A DNA stretch of 64,000 nucleotides, taken from Terfezia claveryi (lineage: Eukaryota; Ascomycota; Pezizomycetes; Pezizales; Pezizaceae). The stretch is taken from NCBI GenBank assembly GCA_015179025.1, contig WHUX01000033.1, positions 310,001 to 374,000 on the forward strand, given 5' to 3'. A program made the position numbers and the translations under genes. Below the pieces are notes generated by a model that had not been told where the DNA came from, made no database searches, and worked only from the letters and a program-made list of their open reading frames with translations. This document shows, piece by piece, positions 12,032-22,163 of the stretch (positions within the stretch are counted from its first letter, which is position 1; every line of letters starts with the position of its first letter).

Positions 12032-12083
12032 CTCTTTACCCCTTTTTCGAGGGGCTTGTGCCAATCAGACTAACTCTTTACCC
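12032..12083 (+). mobile_element. Micro-insertion, 32 bp, with 10-bp target duplication
   Basis: CTCTTTACCC is present at 12032-12041 and 12074-12083. The 32 bases between them end TTGTGCCAATCAGACTAA and include the CGAGGGG part of the family's hairpin. Confidence 0.8.
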
Positions 12084-12183
12084 ACTGCTTTAAAAAGATC
12101 GAATTGTCGACTCATTCCGTCCCAGGTGGCCCCAATTTCTCTTTTTGACAACCTTTATCTAGTCTAACTTTGAAGTATCATTG

Positions 12184-12664
12184 CTATTCGACAAGTCGCC
12201 CTACTTTGTGACCAGCTGAGATCGCGATATCGATTGGATCAACACTGACAATTTGGTCAGTCTCCGGCATATACCTTCTTTCATCAGTGTTAAGACCCTC
12301 CATATCAAAAACTTCCTGAATGCCAACCAAAAACCTAAGATGCGCAACATACTTGGCTGGCAATCTAGCAGTGGCGCATTGGAAGAGCAACCATATATTC
12401 TTGTGAATCTAGTTGATCAGATATTTCTGATGTGTAGCTGCCGCTCACAGCCAATTGCAATCTAGTGCTCTTTATCCCTTTTCACAGGGGGATGTCCTTC
12501 AGAGTATTCATTTTCGTTCTCAAGTCTGATGACCTCTTGGACATGGTAGGGGATGCGTTCAATCCGACGCTGAACCCTCCATTGCTCAAGATCAAAGTAT
12601 GCATTCTTCCATGCTTGCTCGGCAGGGGGAAGTGAGGGGCCCCTATTTCAGTTGTCAGCAACAT
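12184..12664 (-). pseudogene. Decayed coding sequence of unknown family
   Basis: Protein-like stretches on the minus strand (AWKNAYFDLEQWRVQRRIER near 12620-12560, VAHLRFLVGIQEVFDMEGLN near 12345-12290) lie in different frames with at least one stop. The composition is protein-like, but I recognise no domain. It probably derives from a transposon or a lost gene. Confidence 0.3.
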
Positions 12665-12681
12665 GGATTGGAGGTGTATTA

Positions 12682-13170
12682 GTAGGCCTTGGTACGAGAC
12701 GAGACTTTCGAGACTTTTTGTGAAAATTTATTAGTGGCTGCGAAAGTTTTCCAGTGGCTGCGAAGATCTTTTCATGGGTTGCGACAATCAGTTTAGCAGC
12801 CTACGATAGCCTTCGCTTGTAAATTTGTGTTATTCGGTACTTAAAGGTAGAGATTCCTACTTCTCTTCTCCACTCCGCTCATTATACTCTTTCTCCGCTC
12901 ATTATCCGCACATTCCTGTACGGCATCTACAATCAGCACAATGAGCCGGATTTCCGTGTCGGCTGCTCATACTCCAGATATTTTAGAGCGAGGTCTAGCG
13001 GTATAGAAGGGAAATTCACGTCGAAGGCGAAGATGATGATGATTGATAATAACTAGGTAGCTAGCTAGCAAGTTCGAATATAATTATAATTGTGTTGGTT
13101 GGTGCTCGATATCCCAAAGTCTCGAGACCAGGCCCCGTCTTGTCTCGAGACGTCTCGTGCCCAGGCCTAC
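12682..13170 (+). mobile_element. hAT-like miniature element, copy 1
   Basis: Left end TAGGCCTTGGTACGAGAC and right end GTCTCGTGCCCAGGCCTA are inverted repeats. The interior is about 75% alike to the element at 20953-21563, including GGCTGCGAAA motifs, CTGCATCTACAATCAGCA-like blocks and ATGAGCC[G/A]GATTTCC, which could be a remnant transposase start codon region. No 8-bp duplication could be confirmed, so the superfamily is inferred from the terminal sequence only. Confidence 0.6.
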
Positions 13171-13710
13171 GTACATTAGAAATATTGGGGTGTATTAGGG
13201 GATTGGGGGGTATTAGGGCTTGGGGGGTATTAGAGGATTGGGGGTATTTACCTTTTTCGTGGTTATGCGCCCAGTAAATCTCAATCGTATTGAGATCAGG
13301 GGAGTTGCCTGACCAGATAAGTCGTTGCACATTAGCAGCATCAAAGTGTGGCCGCTGATGTACCTGGTGGAAAAAGATGTTAAGGGGTTGATATTATGCA
13401 TCCATCCGCCAGTTGAGATGTCGCGATATCTGGTATATTGAGAGGTTGGGGCAGGAGAGAAAGTAAGACATCTCATTGTTTGAGCTGGTGGGAAACCATA
13501 GCATCCGTAAATATGCATGAATACCCATGCATATCCCTCAACAAGTACTGTACCTCCTAGATATGAAGGGGAAGGACTTTTGTTCTGCGCCTCCGTACAG
13601 CATCCAACAAGATATGTAATGCGCCTGCACTTAAGACCGACAGGGATAAAAAGCAACCAGCTGGATAAAAATATGAACTGGGATGCACTTGGCATTGTTG
13701 TCCACAACAA
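13061..13710 (-). pseudogene. Tc1/mariner transposase fragment
   Basis: The minus strand at about 13330-13240 reads QRLIWSGNSPDLNTIEIYW, the classic third catalytic block of Tc1/mariner transposases (WP..SPDLNPIE.WW), with the Glu retained. Further upstream codons to about 13710 are spread over two or three frames. Remnant only; it lies just outside the 3.1-kb element at 13870. Confidence 0.65.
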
Positions 13711-14088
13711 ACGTTATCAGAATGACCTTACGAGTAACGAATTCAAATATCACATCAAGCTTATAAACATCCTATACAAACATCTTAAACAATATACTAT
13801 GACCACTCCTTCTTCATGTGTGATTGGAGAAGTGTCCTGTAATCATAGCAGTCACTGCCCAATTACAACTAGGTGGCAATAAATTTGGTACCCTGCATAA
13901 AAGGGGTGGGTATGCAGCATGCTTGACTCAGATTTAATGCATTGAATGTGGCTAGCACGTTTGTAGGCGAATGTCTTACCCCCCCTTAACCATGCAACCA
14001 AATACTTAGATATATTATCTACCAGTACCAGTACCAACAGACAGCTCATGAACTTTAGAGTAAAAGCCTCTGATTCCTCCTATATATC

Positions 14089-15276
14089 ATGTCAAAACCT
14101 AATCTATCTACAGTTCAATTTAATACGCTTTTAGCAGAACTAGATGAGCCTGTTATACCTACTACCCAGAAAAAGCAATTAACTAATTTCGAAAAAGGCA
14201 AGATTACGCTTCTCTATAAGCAAGGCTGTAGATATGGACAAATTGCCAACCATATCGGTCAACCTAAGTTAACTATCCAGAATTTTATCTAATGCTATAT
14301 AGAATATAGAACTCATACAAATAAACCACATCCAGGTCAATAAAAGAAGATCTCAAAAGCTACCGAGGATACAGTTCTAGCTCTTATTGAAGGGGATGCT
14401 TCAATATCTAAGCTGAAGCTTATAGACAATATACCTGAGTTATAAGATATTCATCTACGAACTATTGATTATATGCTTTGGAGTAAAGACTTCGAAAATG
14501 GATAGCAAGAAAGTGACCAAAACTACTACCACAGCATGTTAGTGCAAGGTTAGCATGGCTCTAGAACGGAAGGATTGGACTCTAGAGTAATGAAAAAAAA
14601 TATTTGGTCTGATGAGTACTCAGTAGAGCATAGTAAAGGAGCAGGGGCAAAGTGGGTTTGGAGAAAAAAGGGAGAGGATCATTATGAAGTGCAGGTAGTA
14701 AATTTATGCAGGTATATTACTCTTTTCTTAATCCTTATAATTATTAGATCTAATATTTATATATAGGATGGCTCATGATATCTCTCTCATGGTATGGGGA
14801 TGTTTTTTTTGATCATTAAGAGGATATTTATGGCTACTACTTGAAGGGCATAATAATGCTATTCGATATGTTAAGATTTTAATATATATTCTTCCTGATA
14901 TTCATTTAGAAATAGTGAGTTGATGAGTATTGATGATCTAGTTTTTATGCAAGACAATTCATCAATTCACACCTCCAAGCTTACATGTGCATAGTTCAAA
15001 GATAATGACTGAGTTGTTGCTAAACATCTAGCCTACTCTCCTGACTTTAATCCAATCAAACATGTTTGGGTATATATAAAATGCCAACTTCACCAAAAGT
15101 ATCTAGATTTGATTAATATACCTGGAGGTCCAGAAGTAGTTAAGGAAGCATTAGCAGATGTACTAGCGGAGATTTGGGAGAGTATTCCTGAGTCACTTTT
15201 TCATAGTCTTTATACCTCTATGCCTCGTTGTATAGCAGCTGTTATTAAGGTAGAAGGTTGGTATACTAAGTATTAA
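14089..15276 (+). pseudogene. Tc1/mariner transposase, inactivated by transitions
   Basis: The reading frame starts MSKPNLSTVQFNTLL and passes an N-terminal HTH-like region, WSDEY (first catalytic Asp, about 14608), MQDNSSIH (second Asp, about 14950) and YSPDFNPIKHVW (about 15035-15070), ending at 15276. At least eight stops interrupt it; most lie where the family has Trp or Gln, such as the two in the stretch after the second Asp. The third catalytic residue, normally Glu, is Lys (GAA to AAA). All fit G-to-A or C-to-T changes. Not active. Confidence 0.8.
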
Positions 15277-15424
15277 ATTTCTTGTCATTAATCAATGTTT
15301 ATATAGATAATAGATATAAATAACAAATATCTCTAATAGGCCAAAGTTCACTGCTGCCATTGCCTATATGGTATGTGGGTTGGTTAGTATCTATAGCAAC
15401 TAAGGAAGTAAAGTACTTACTTTA

Positions 15425-16210
15425 ATTGCCAGCTTTCCGCCAGCCCTCCCACTAGCAGCCCTCCCCTCCCCTGCCAGCCCTCCCCTGCTAGCTAGCCTTC
15501 TTGCCAGTAGCCCTCCCTTATCAGCTAGCCCTCTCCCGACAGCTAGCCCTTCTGCCAGTAGCCCTCCCCTCCTTCCCCTCCCTCACCAGCCAGCCCTCCT
15601 GCCAGCAGCCCTCCCCTTCCCTGCCAGCCCTCTCCACCAGCAGCCTCAAACAAAACAAAACAAATACAAAAGAAAACAGCCCTCCCTGCTCAGCCCTCCC
15701 CTGCTAGCCAGCCCTCCTACCAGCAGCCCTCCCCTCCCCTGCCAGCCCTCCCCGCCAGCAGCCTCAAACAAAAGAAAACAAATACAAAAGTAAACAGCCC
15801 TCCCCACCCAGCCCTCCCCTGCCAGCTAGCCCTCCCGCCAGTAGCCTCAAACAAAAGAAAACAAATACAAAAGAAAACAGCCCTCCTCGCCCAGCCCTCC
15901 CCTGCTAGCCAGCCCTCCCACCAGCAGCCCTCCCCTGCCAGCCCTCCCCCACCAGCCAGCCCTCCCGCTAGCAGCCCTCCCCTCCCCCGCCAGCCCTCCC
16001 CGCCAGCAGCCTCAAACAAAAGAAAACAAATACAAAAGAAAATAGCTCTCCCCACCTAGCCCTTCTCCTCCCACTAGCTCTCCCACTAGCTCTTCTACCA
16101 GCTCTTCCACCAGCTCTCCCTCCCGCCACCAGCCAGCTCTTCTACCAGCTCTTCCGCCAGCTCTTCGGCTAGCTCTTCCGCTAGCTCTCCCGCTAGCTCT
16201 ATCACTACGA
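15425..16210. repeat. CAGCCCTCCC minisatellite with higher-order units
   Basis: Short units of the form CCAGCCCTCCC and CTAGCCCTCC repeat irregularly. A longer unit containing AGCCTCAAACAAAA and AATACAAAAG recurs near 15640, 15760, 15845 and 16010. The right end shifts to a CAGCTCTTCC(A/G) variant. The array lies inside the Tc1/mariner element. Confidence 0.85.
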
Positions 16211-16563
16211 ATTAAATTCCTCCCATGAATGCTAGTACTCCAAATCAGGTATTTCTGAATTAGGTATTGTGGAAATCTCCACATCAGACAAATCAAAGTG
16301 GTTCATAGACCCCAGATCAGAGTCGACCCAACTATCAGCCTACCTAACTTTTTTCTGAATTGGCTGACTTAGATAGACCAGTTGTAGTGCTTGCCTTGCG
16401 GCTGGAAAATACACTAATTGGTTATCGCAATATTACGAGACCCGTTCTTTGATTCTCATATTCAGACCTTCACAACTTGGATTTACTTGTTCCCAATGAA
16501 ATCGGTGATCTAGTTCTGTCAGAAGTTAGCAATCTACTGATCTCTGTATTAGATTGACTCAGA

Positions 16564-16680
16564 TAGGGGTAGTGGTAGTAGTGGGGGTAGTGGTAGTAGT
16601 AGTGGTAATGGTGGTAGTGGTAGTAGTGATAGTAGTAGTTGTAGTAGTGGTAGTGGTAGGATTGGTGTAGGTCGTGATGG
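16564..16680. repeat. GTA/GTG trinucleotide-like repeat
   Basis: Alternating GGTAGTGGTAGTAGTG-type units run for about 115 bp, also within the Tc1/mariner element. Confidence 0.8.
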
Positions 16681-17237
16681 TACTAACTATATGAGTGGTC
16701 AATAAGATAAGAAGAATAGTAATGATATAGAAGTACATGTTGATGTGTATTATAGATATTCTGTAATACAGTATAATATTGTGGTATTGTGCAATAGAGG
16801 ATGTTGTAGTATAGAGGATTTTGTGCTATAGGGGTAGTATATTGACGCATAAATACCTACGCTATCATATGAGAGGCCAGTGCCTACTAATATTAATATT
16901 GTTACTCTACTAAACATTAGCACTAAACCTATAATATGCACGCTAAACCTATAATATGTGCACTAATGCAAGACTCTTATGCAGGGGGGGTACCAAATTC
17001 ATTGCCACCTAGCTGTATCAACACCCCCACATATAAGCATGTCATTCATCTGCTGTTGTTGTACGTTGATGATGACTAATATGAAGTGCGCTAGGCAAAA
17101 CCTCTCTATTCACGTGACCGTTACTAGCGCCGACTAAGCCACGCAAGGTTTGTACAGTACAACGCGTAGATTCGCTAGACACCGCTTTTCCATCTACACA
17201 CCGAGGTCCGCTACTATCTCCCTCCATCCCATGCAGC

Positions 17238-19305
17238 ATGGAAACTGGATCTTGCACCCATGCGGCATGCAGATGCCTCCGTGGCCACTTCGACTTCCAG
17301 ATAGATGCTAGTACCGCGACACCAATGTTTATCCTCTCGCCATCATGCTCGAGGTGCCTTCACCGCCCTGACGAACACTCTCGACCACAGGCCATTCAGG
17401 CCGCTTTGGAGCCCGCCAACACTTCCCTCCTACTTGAATCAACTACGACATTGATCGACTCTGGCATAGAGAGTAATGCTGGTACTACGCAAGGGCTTCA
17501 GGTAACCCCTCCCCCAACATTGCGGCGAAGCAAAGCACCAAACTGGCCCGGGTCCCCGTCTCGCCCGAACGGTATACTCACACCACTTCCCGCAACCTAT
17601 GCCGTGGTCTAATGCCATACCTCTTCTAGCCTCCATCTGCCCGCGTGAAACCACCGTCTACAATCTCTACCGCCGTGTACTCCAGCACCAAGTCCTCCTC
17701 GTCCGCGGCACCCCTGCTATCGGAAAAACCACCCTCCTCAAACTGCTCTACTACTTTCTCGACGAGCTTCCCTCCGGCCCCTCCGTCTTCCGAGTCAATG
17801 GCTGGACTAGGCCCCGTGTCTCCGCCTCCAACAACTGGGCGAGCTACATTCTAAAGGAAACTCAGGGCCTGGATGTGTATGACTCCAGCCTGGAATATGT
17901 GCTGCTTCTGGATGAGGCTCAGTCTAGCTACTGGGATGATCAGTTTTGGAGCGAGTTTGTGAAAGAGTTGGCACAAGGATCTTGGGCTGGTACACATGCC
18001 TATTTAGTTTTATTCTCAAGCTATGGAAGTATTAGCCTACCCGATGCCGTGACGCCTCCATATTTGGTACGGGAGCAAACTGTTTCTTTGAGAGCCGAGA
18101 TTGGAGAAGAGTTCCCAGTGAGTCTTTTGTTGAGTCGGGAGGAGTTTGGGGATGCATTGGAGAGGAAGGCGAGGAAGAAGATAAAGTATACGCTAGAGGT
18201 GGAGGAGGCACTGTATAATGTCACTCAAGGCCACGCTGGGGCTTTGCACTCACTCATTGAGGCATTCACATCTAAAATCGTTTGTCCATCCTCCCAGTTC
18301 ACACCCTTCTTACTTACCCTGATCTAGGCTGACCAACAACCCGGCCAAGCAACCATGACCACGGCCATCTCTGCCTCCACAACCATCACCCTAGATATTC
18401 TAACTCGATTCTTTTCAGATTTCAACACGAGCTTTGAGTCCCTAGCTCAAACAACCTGGCGTCGTGGCCTCCCCTCTTGTGAATCATTACAGAGAGATTC
18501 AGAAGCAACATCTATCCTAGAGCTCCTCGTCATCGAACGCCATCTTTCCACCTCCACCATCCCTCCAGCCCAAGCAGCCACCTTGGAGAGGTGCCACCGA
18601 GCAGGATGGATCCACTCCGTCTGGCTCGGTGACCAGCGGAGCGGAGGCACAGTATATGTTCTCCCATCTCTCCTCCACCACTGGTACCTCTCCCTCTTGC
18701 TCTTCGCTCCTGAGCAATCACTTCCCCCTCAAATCCCCGGTATCACCACGCCACTTCACCTTGCTCTTGCCACCATTAAAAGGTTTCGCCCAGCACAATT
18801 GAATCTACCGACCTCGTTCTCTATAGGGCCAGGATGTAATCCTCGCCCTAACGAGGCAACAATTCAGGATGAGTTCTTCCGCTCGTGTCATCTTGTTACT
18901 AAAGGGAAGATACTGGCAGCCCCAGAGTTTGGGTCCGGAGAGGGGAGAATCGACTTTTTTATCCCGGGGGTAAAGTGGGGGTTTGAGTTTCTCAGGAATG
19001 GGGATCGATTGCAGCAACATGTGAGCCGGTTTGTGAAGGGTGCAACGCCTGGCGCATATGGAAAGTGGTTGAGGACTGGAGTAATGGAGGATTATATAGT
19101 GTTGGATTTTAGAGATGAGATAATGGGTAGTACGATTCCAAAGGAAGGATTACACGGTGCTAGGGAAGAGGGAAGTCATAACTGTATGGACAAATTATAT
19201 AGGGTGTTGTTTAGGGAGCAGTACAGGTGGGTGAGAGTGGTGGATTCCGTAGGGACCGTCGTAATGGATTGGGTGAGGCTATTGGAACAGGAGGGAATAA
19301 GGTAG
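17238..19305 (+). CDS. Crinkler-type protein: P-loop NTPase fused to PD-(D/E)XK nuclease-like domain
   Basis: Three exons join in phase: 17238-17571, 17630-18279 and 18328-19305. Introns are 58 bp (GTATAC donor, CTAATG branch, TTCTAG) and 48 bp (GTTTGT donor, ATCTAG). The product is 653 residues. Residues 1-111 hold Cys pairs (CRC, CSRC) and a Pro/Ser-rich linker. Residues 112-328 form a P-loop NTPase: Walker A GTPAIGKTT at 138-146, Walker B VLLLDEAQ with Asp206/Glu207. Residues about 500-600 match the restriction-endonuclease-like domain of Crinkler proteins: EFFR (Glu510), GRIDFF (Asp537), EFLR (Glu548), then QHVSRF, YGKW and DYIVLDFRD. This domain pair is known from CRN/RHS-type eukaryotic proteins thought to come from transposons and to act in conflict or effector roles. 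No signal peptide is seen. The usual ExK Lys is replaced by ExLR, as in the family. The gene starts 227 bp after the Tc1 element and shows no decay. Confidence 0.8.
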
Positions 19306-19795
19306 ATGGTGGCGGTGTCTGATTATCATGAGAGTATAATAGATCAGTCTCGTCACTGGGTAAGTAGAAAAGTCCAGACCCACTTTTGGACAAGTGTATC
19401 ATTTCACGTGCTCTTGGTCTTTAAAATAAAATCATGACTCGAATGTACGTCACAGGGGCGGTGGAGTACAGTACAGGCAAGGAGACTGTTGGTGAAGGAA
19501 GGTTTTCAAGCTAGGTAGTTATGAGAGGGAATTGTGGAATCCAGTATAATTGAGTTGAGATCCTAGGTTCAACATGATATGGAGTACTAAAGTGGCAACA
19601 GTATCAGAGCGACATTCCCAACAAAGTTGGGCAGGTGGCAATGGTATCGGGGACTGTATATACCAAATATGTCACATGACAACCACTCCACCCCACATTT
19701 TGAATAATCTGTACAACGCAAACCGGGTTCAGTCAGTTAGATTTCTTAAGATATCAGTGGAATACGTAATATTATTCTTGGGAAAATTCTAGATA
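19306..19795. other. No supported gene
   Basis: Downstream region of the Crinkler-type gene. A possible AATAAA-like signal (AAATAAAATC, near 19422) could serve its 3' end. Confidence 0.4.
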
Positions 19796-19984
19796 TACAG
19801 TTGTCTCGTTATAAGCAGCCCCCTCGGGATTGGGAGCAAGTTCCTTATAACGCGAGTGTTTCTCTTATTACCAAGAGGCACATGATTTTTGCAGTTGGGA
19901 GAGTTTACTTTGGGTTAAATTTATTTTTCTACCTGCGAGTTGTGTTTGGGGGGAGGATTTTGCTTCCAGTGCTAATTGAGTTGA

Positions 19985-20170
19985 GATCAGTTAGGCCTAT
20001 TTGGGTCATCGGCTGTTAATGACAGCACTAGTCTGGTTGGCACTGACAGCACGGGACCTCTGATACACTTGAATTTTCTCTTTTTTGCTTTTGTCATTCG
20101 GGCTGGCTCCCTTACTGGGACAGAATAGGAGTAATGAGTATTTTTTTTAAAAAAAAAGAAAAAAAAAAGA
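19985..20170 (+). mobile_element. SINE-like copy inside the Fot1-like element
   Basis: AGTTAGGCC, GGGTCATCGGCT, GTTAATGACAGCAC, ACGGGACC, GGCTGGCTCCCTTACTGGGA, GAATAGGAGTAATGAG and an A-rich tail at about 20143-20177 follow the family order. The middle hairpin is partly lost. Confidence 0.65.
20020..20052 (-). mobile_element. Micro-insertion, 15 bp, with 9-bp duplication and known empty site
   Basis: TGACAGCAC at 20020-20028 and 20044-20052 flank TAGTCTGGTTGGCAC. The host sequence is the SINE-like family; the copy at 34062-34077 (minus strand) has the uninterrupted TTAGTGACAGCACGGG, so the insertion and the duplication are directly supported. Confidence 0.9.
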
Positions 20171-20874
20171 AAAGAAATCAATATATACAAAAAATAAAAC
20201 TAGAAAATGTTAGAGTGGGGTATAAAAAGCCCCGTGATAGTTGTTATGATGCTGTGTCCGTGGAGCCATGGCTCTCTAATTCACTAATTCACTCCATTTT
20301 CTACTGCATACTCGTGCGGCTGTTAGTTGGATTTTACTCGGCTGTGTAGGTATACTGGTAGATGCGCCCCGTGGTCTCGTATGATTATGATCTTGCTGAT
20401 TTGGAATTTATTGATCGTCTTTGGCGCATATTCCTCATTGAATCACTGCTTGATATCCCCTGCGAGTGGATGTCATCCCGTTCTTTTCAGTCCATGCCAG
20501 GCGAATATGAACCTTCGGTGGCATGATAACACTTCAGACAGGAGACAGGCCGAAAAATTTACTTGTAATAGCTGATACAGGTAAAGGGGAATGACACATC
20601 GGGTACTTGGTTGTGCTGTAAACTCGTCAAGAAACAATTCGCATGATGTGGTTGAGGCGGGGTAATCAATGCGGCTGAACTCGCGATATAAGCTTATATA
20701 TAAACGAGGTTTTATTTTGCCACACAAATTCTAGCGGGACCGGGACACAGTTTCTTATATCGAGACACCACTGTAGACTGTAGAGCTTCCTGCTTGCTTT
20801 CCTTGTTCTTTCATAATTTTTCAAAAGTGTTGGAAATCCAACGACGCCGGACATTAATGGCCTAGTTATTTTTT

Positions 20875-20945
20875 TTGACTCATTACTCATGTGTGGTCCC
20901 AGAAAGGGGACCATTATGAGCCTACTCGGAAACCCAGCTCAAGTC
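20875..20945 (-). repeat. SINE-like fragment
   Basis: T-run, GACTCATTACTCATG, GGTCCCAGAAAGGGGACC hairpin, then GAGCCTACTCGGAAACCCAG. It ends at the start of the hAT-like element at 20953. Confidence 0.6.
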
Positions 20946-20952
20946 ACCGTGG

Positions 20953-21563
20953 TAGGCCTGGGCACGAGACGTCCCGAGACACTTCGGCAAAAGTCTCGAG
21001 ACTTTTTGTGAAAATTTTTCATGGCTGCGAAAATTTTTCAGTGGCTGCGACATGCAGATATCTGTGTGAGACTGTTTAGCAGCCATTGAGACGTACACTA
21101 GGACAGCCTTCGGTTGTAAATATGGGTTATTCAGCAGTTAAAGATAGAGATTCCTTCTCCTCCTTCTCCACTCATTATTTGCACATTCCTGTACTGCATC
21201 TACAATCAGCACAATGAGCCAAATTTCCGTGTCGGGCCGCACTCTAGACGATTCTAGAGCGAGGGTTGCCGGGAAAACTGGTGAATAAGACTCCTTGTCT
21301 GTATCTTTGCTCTTTCCTTTTTGTGGTAGGGGCGTTACTAGTTGTGGGCAGATTAGCGTCCTTGGCTCTGGTTTTGGGGGTATGATTCAGATACAGACAA
21401 GGAGTCTTATTCATCAGTTTTCCCCGGTAGCAGAAGAAGGTATAGATGGGGATATTGGCATTGAAGGCGAAGGTGATAAGTACTAGGTAGCTAACTAGCG
21501 AGTTCGAATATGATTATAATTGTGTTGGGTGCTTGATATCCAAAAGTCTCGAGACTAGGCCTA
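20953..21563 (+). mobile_element. hAT-like miniature element, copy 2
   Basis: Left end TAGGCCTGGGCACGAGAC; right end GTCTCGAGACTAGGCCTA. Most of the interior aligns with 12682-13170 (GACTTTTTGTGAAAATTT, GTGGCTGCGA, TTAGCAGCC, CACATTCCTGTAC, ATGAGCC). It has an extra foldback segment (21271-21425) missing from copy 1. Confidence 0.6.
21271..21425. repeat. Long hairpin: 35-bp arms, about 84-bp loop
   Basis: GGGAAAACTGGTGAATAAGA and the bases to 21305 are repeated inverted at 21390-21425 with one or two mismatches (GATACAGACAAGGAGTCTTA at the start). Absent from the sister element, so it was probably inserted. Confidence 0.8.
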
Positions 21564-21569
21564 CTGTAG

Positions 21570-22160
21570 GCACTTGACTCAAGTGCTTACAGGTGAGAAA
21601 AAGCAGATAAACTCAAGTGAAACGGAACACTCATACTGTTATTCAACCGTCTCGTGCTAGATGACTCCAAGGAGCCTGACTGACCGCTTCGAACCTCTGA
21701 TAAAGGCTATAATATTGGAACCCGTGTGTCATATCTATAGAATCAAGGGCCTCCTCGCCTAGGGCGGCCCTTTCATCGCTGAAATCTTGACCCTCGAGGG
21801 TAATGTGTCGACCCGTCCAAAGCCATGAACAGAGACAACCAAGGAAACAAAACCAATCAAAGAATGTTTGTGTAAGAGACACTGGGATGCTGAAACGCTA
21901 CGAATCTTGCGTGAAATTTGACGTAATGAAATCGAAATCTAGATAAGCGAGGGAGTGTACCTGATGCAAACATTGAATGATATCAACATAAATAAGCTAA
22001 CCACCCATACACATAGTGCACAAACCGTAAGGCGTGTCCAGTCATTTTCCCAATTCCTCTGCTCCATGCAACCGTTCTGCATCTCTTTAAAGCATTCTTG
22101 TTCTCACCAGCCTAGCGTGTCTAGCTTTAACTCAACTGCTACTTCTTTCGGGTGTCCTGC
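21570..22160. other. No supported gene
   Basis: Unique sequence downstream of the membrane protein gene (which ends at 22164, minus strand). Probably its 3' region plus intergenic DNA. Confidence 0.4.
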
Positions 22161-22163
22161 GTG

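Larger units (their letters stand above)
13870..17011 (+). mobile_element. Tc1/mariner element of about 3.1 kb with expanded minisatellite
   Basis: TAGGTGGCAATAAATTTGG at 13870 matches, inverted, the right end at 17011 (AGGTGGCAATGAATTTGG), and both ends continue into GGTACCC and TGCATAA after a variable C-run. TA is present at both borders. Inside are a dead transposase (14089-15276), a GC-rich minisatellite (15425-16210) and a GTA/GTG repeat (16564-16680). Typical fungal Tc1-like elements are 1.3-2.2 kb, so the extra length comes from the repeats. Confidence 0.75.
19796..20775. mobile_element. Fot1/pogo-like element, about 980 bp, with nested insertions
   Basis: Left end TACAGTTGTCTCGTTATAAG and right end (inverted) TACAGTGGTGTCTCGATATA match apart from a short gap, with TA at each border. 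The TACAGTGGTGTCGC-type end is that of Fot1/Flipper-like fungal elements, also seen at 47402-48142. No transposase motif was found. It contains a SINE-like copy (about 19985-20170), itself carrying a 15-bp micro-insertion. Confidence 0.65.

Noticed and set aside
15425..16060. CRISPR-like array
   Set aside because: Repeats are irregular, low-complexity and lack unique spacers; the genome is fungal.
15717..16296. Gly/Ala/Arg-rich minus-strand ORFs (15717-16055, 16012-16296)
   Set aside because: Translations of the minisatellite; no coding evidence.
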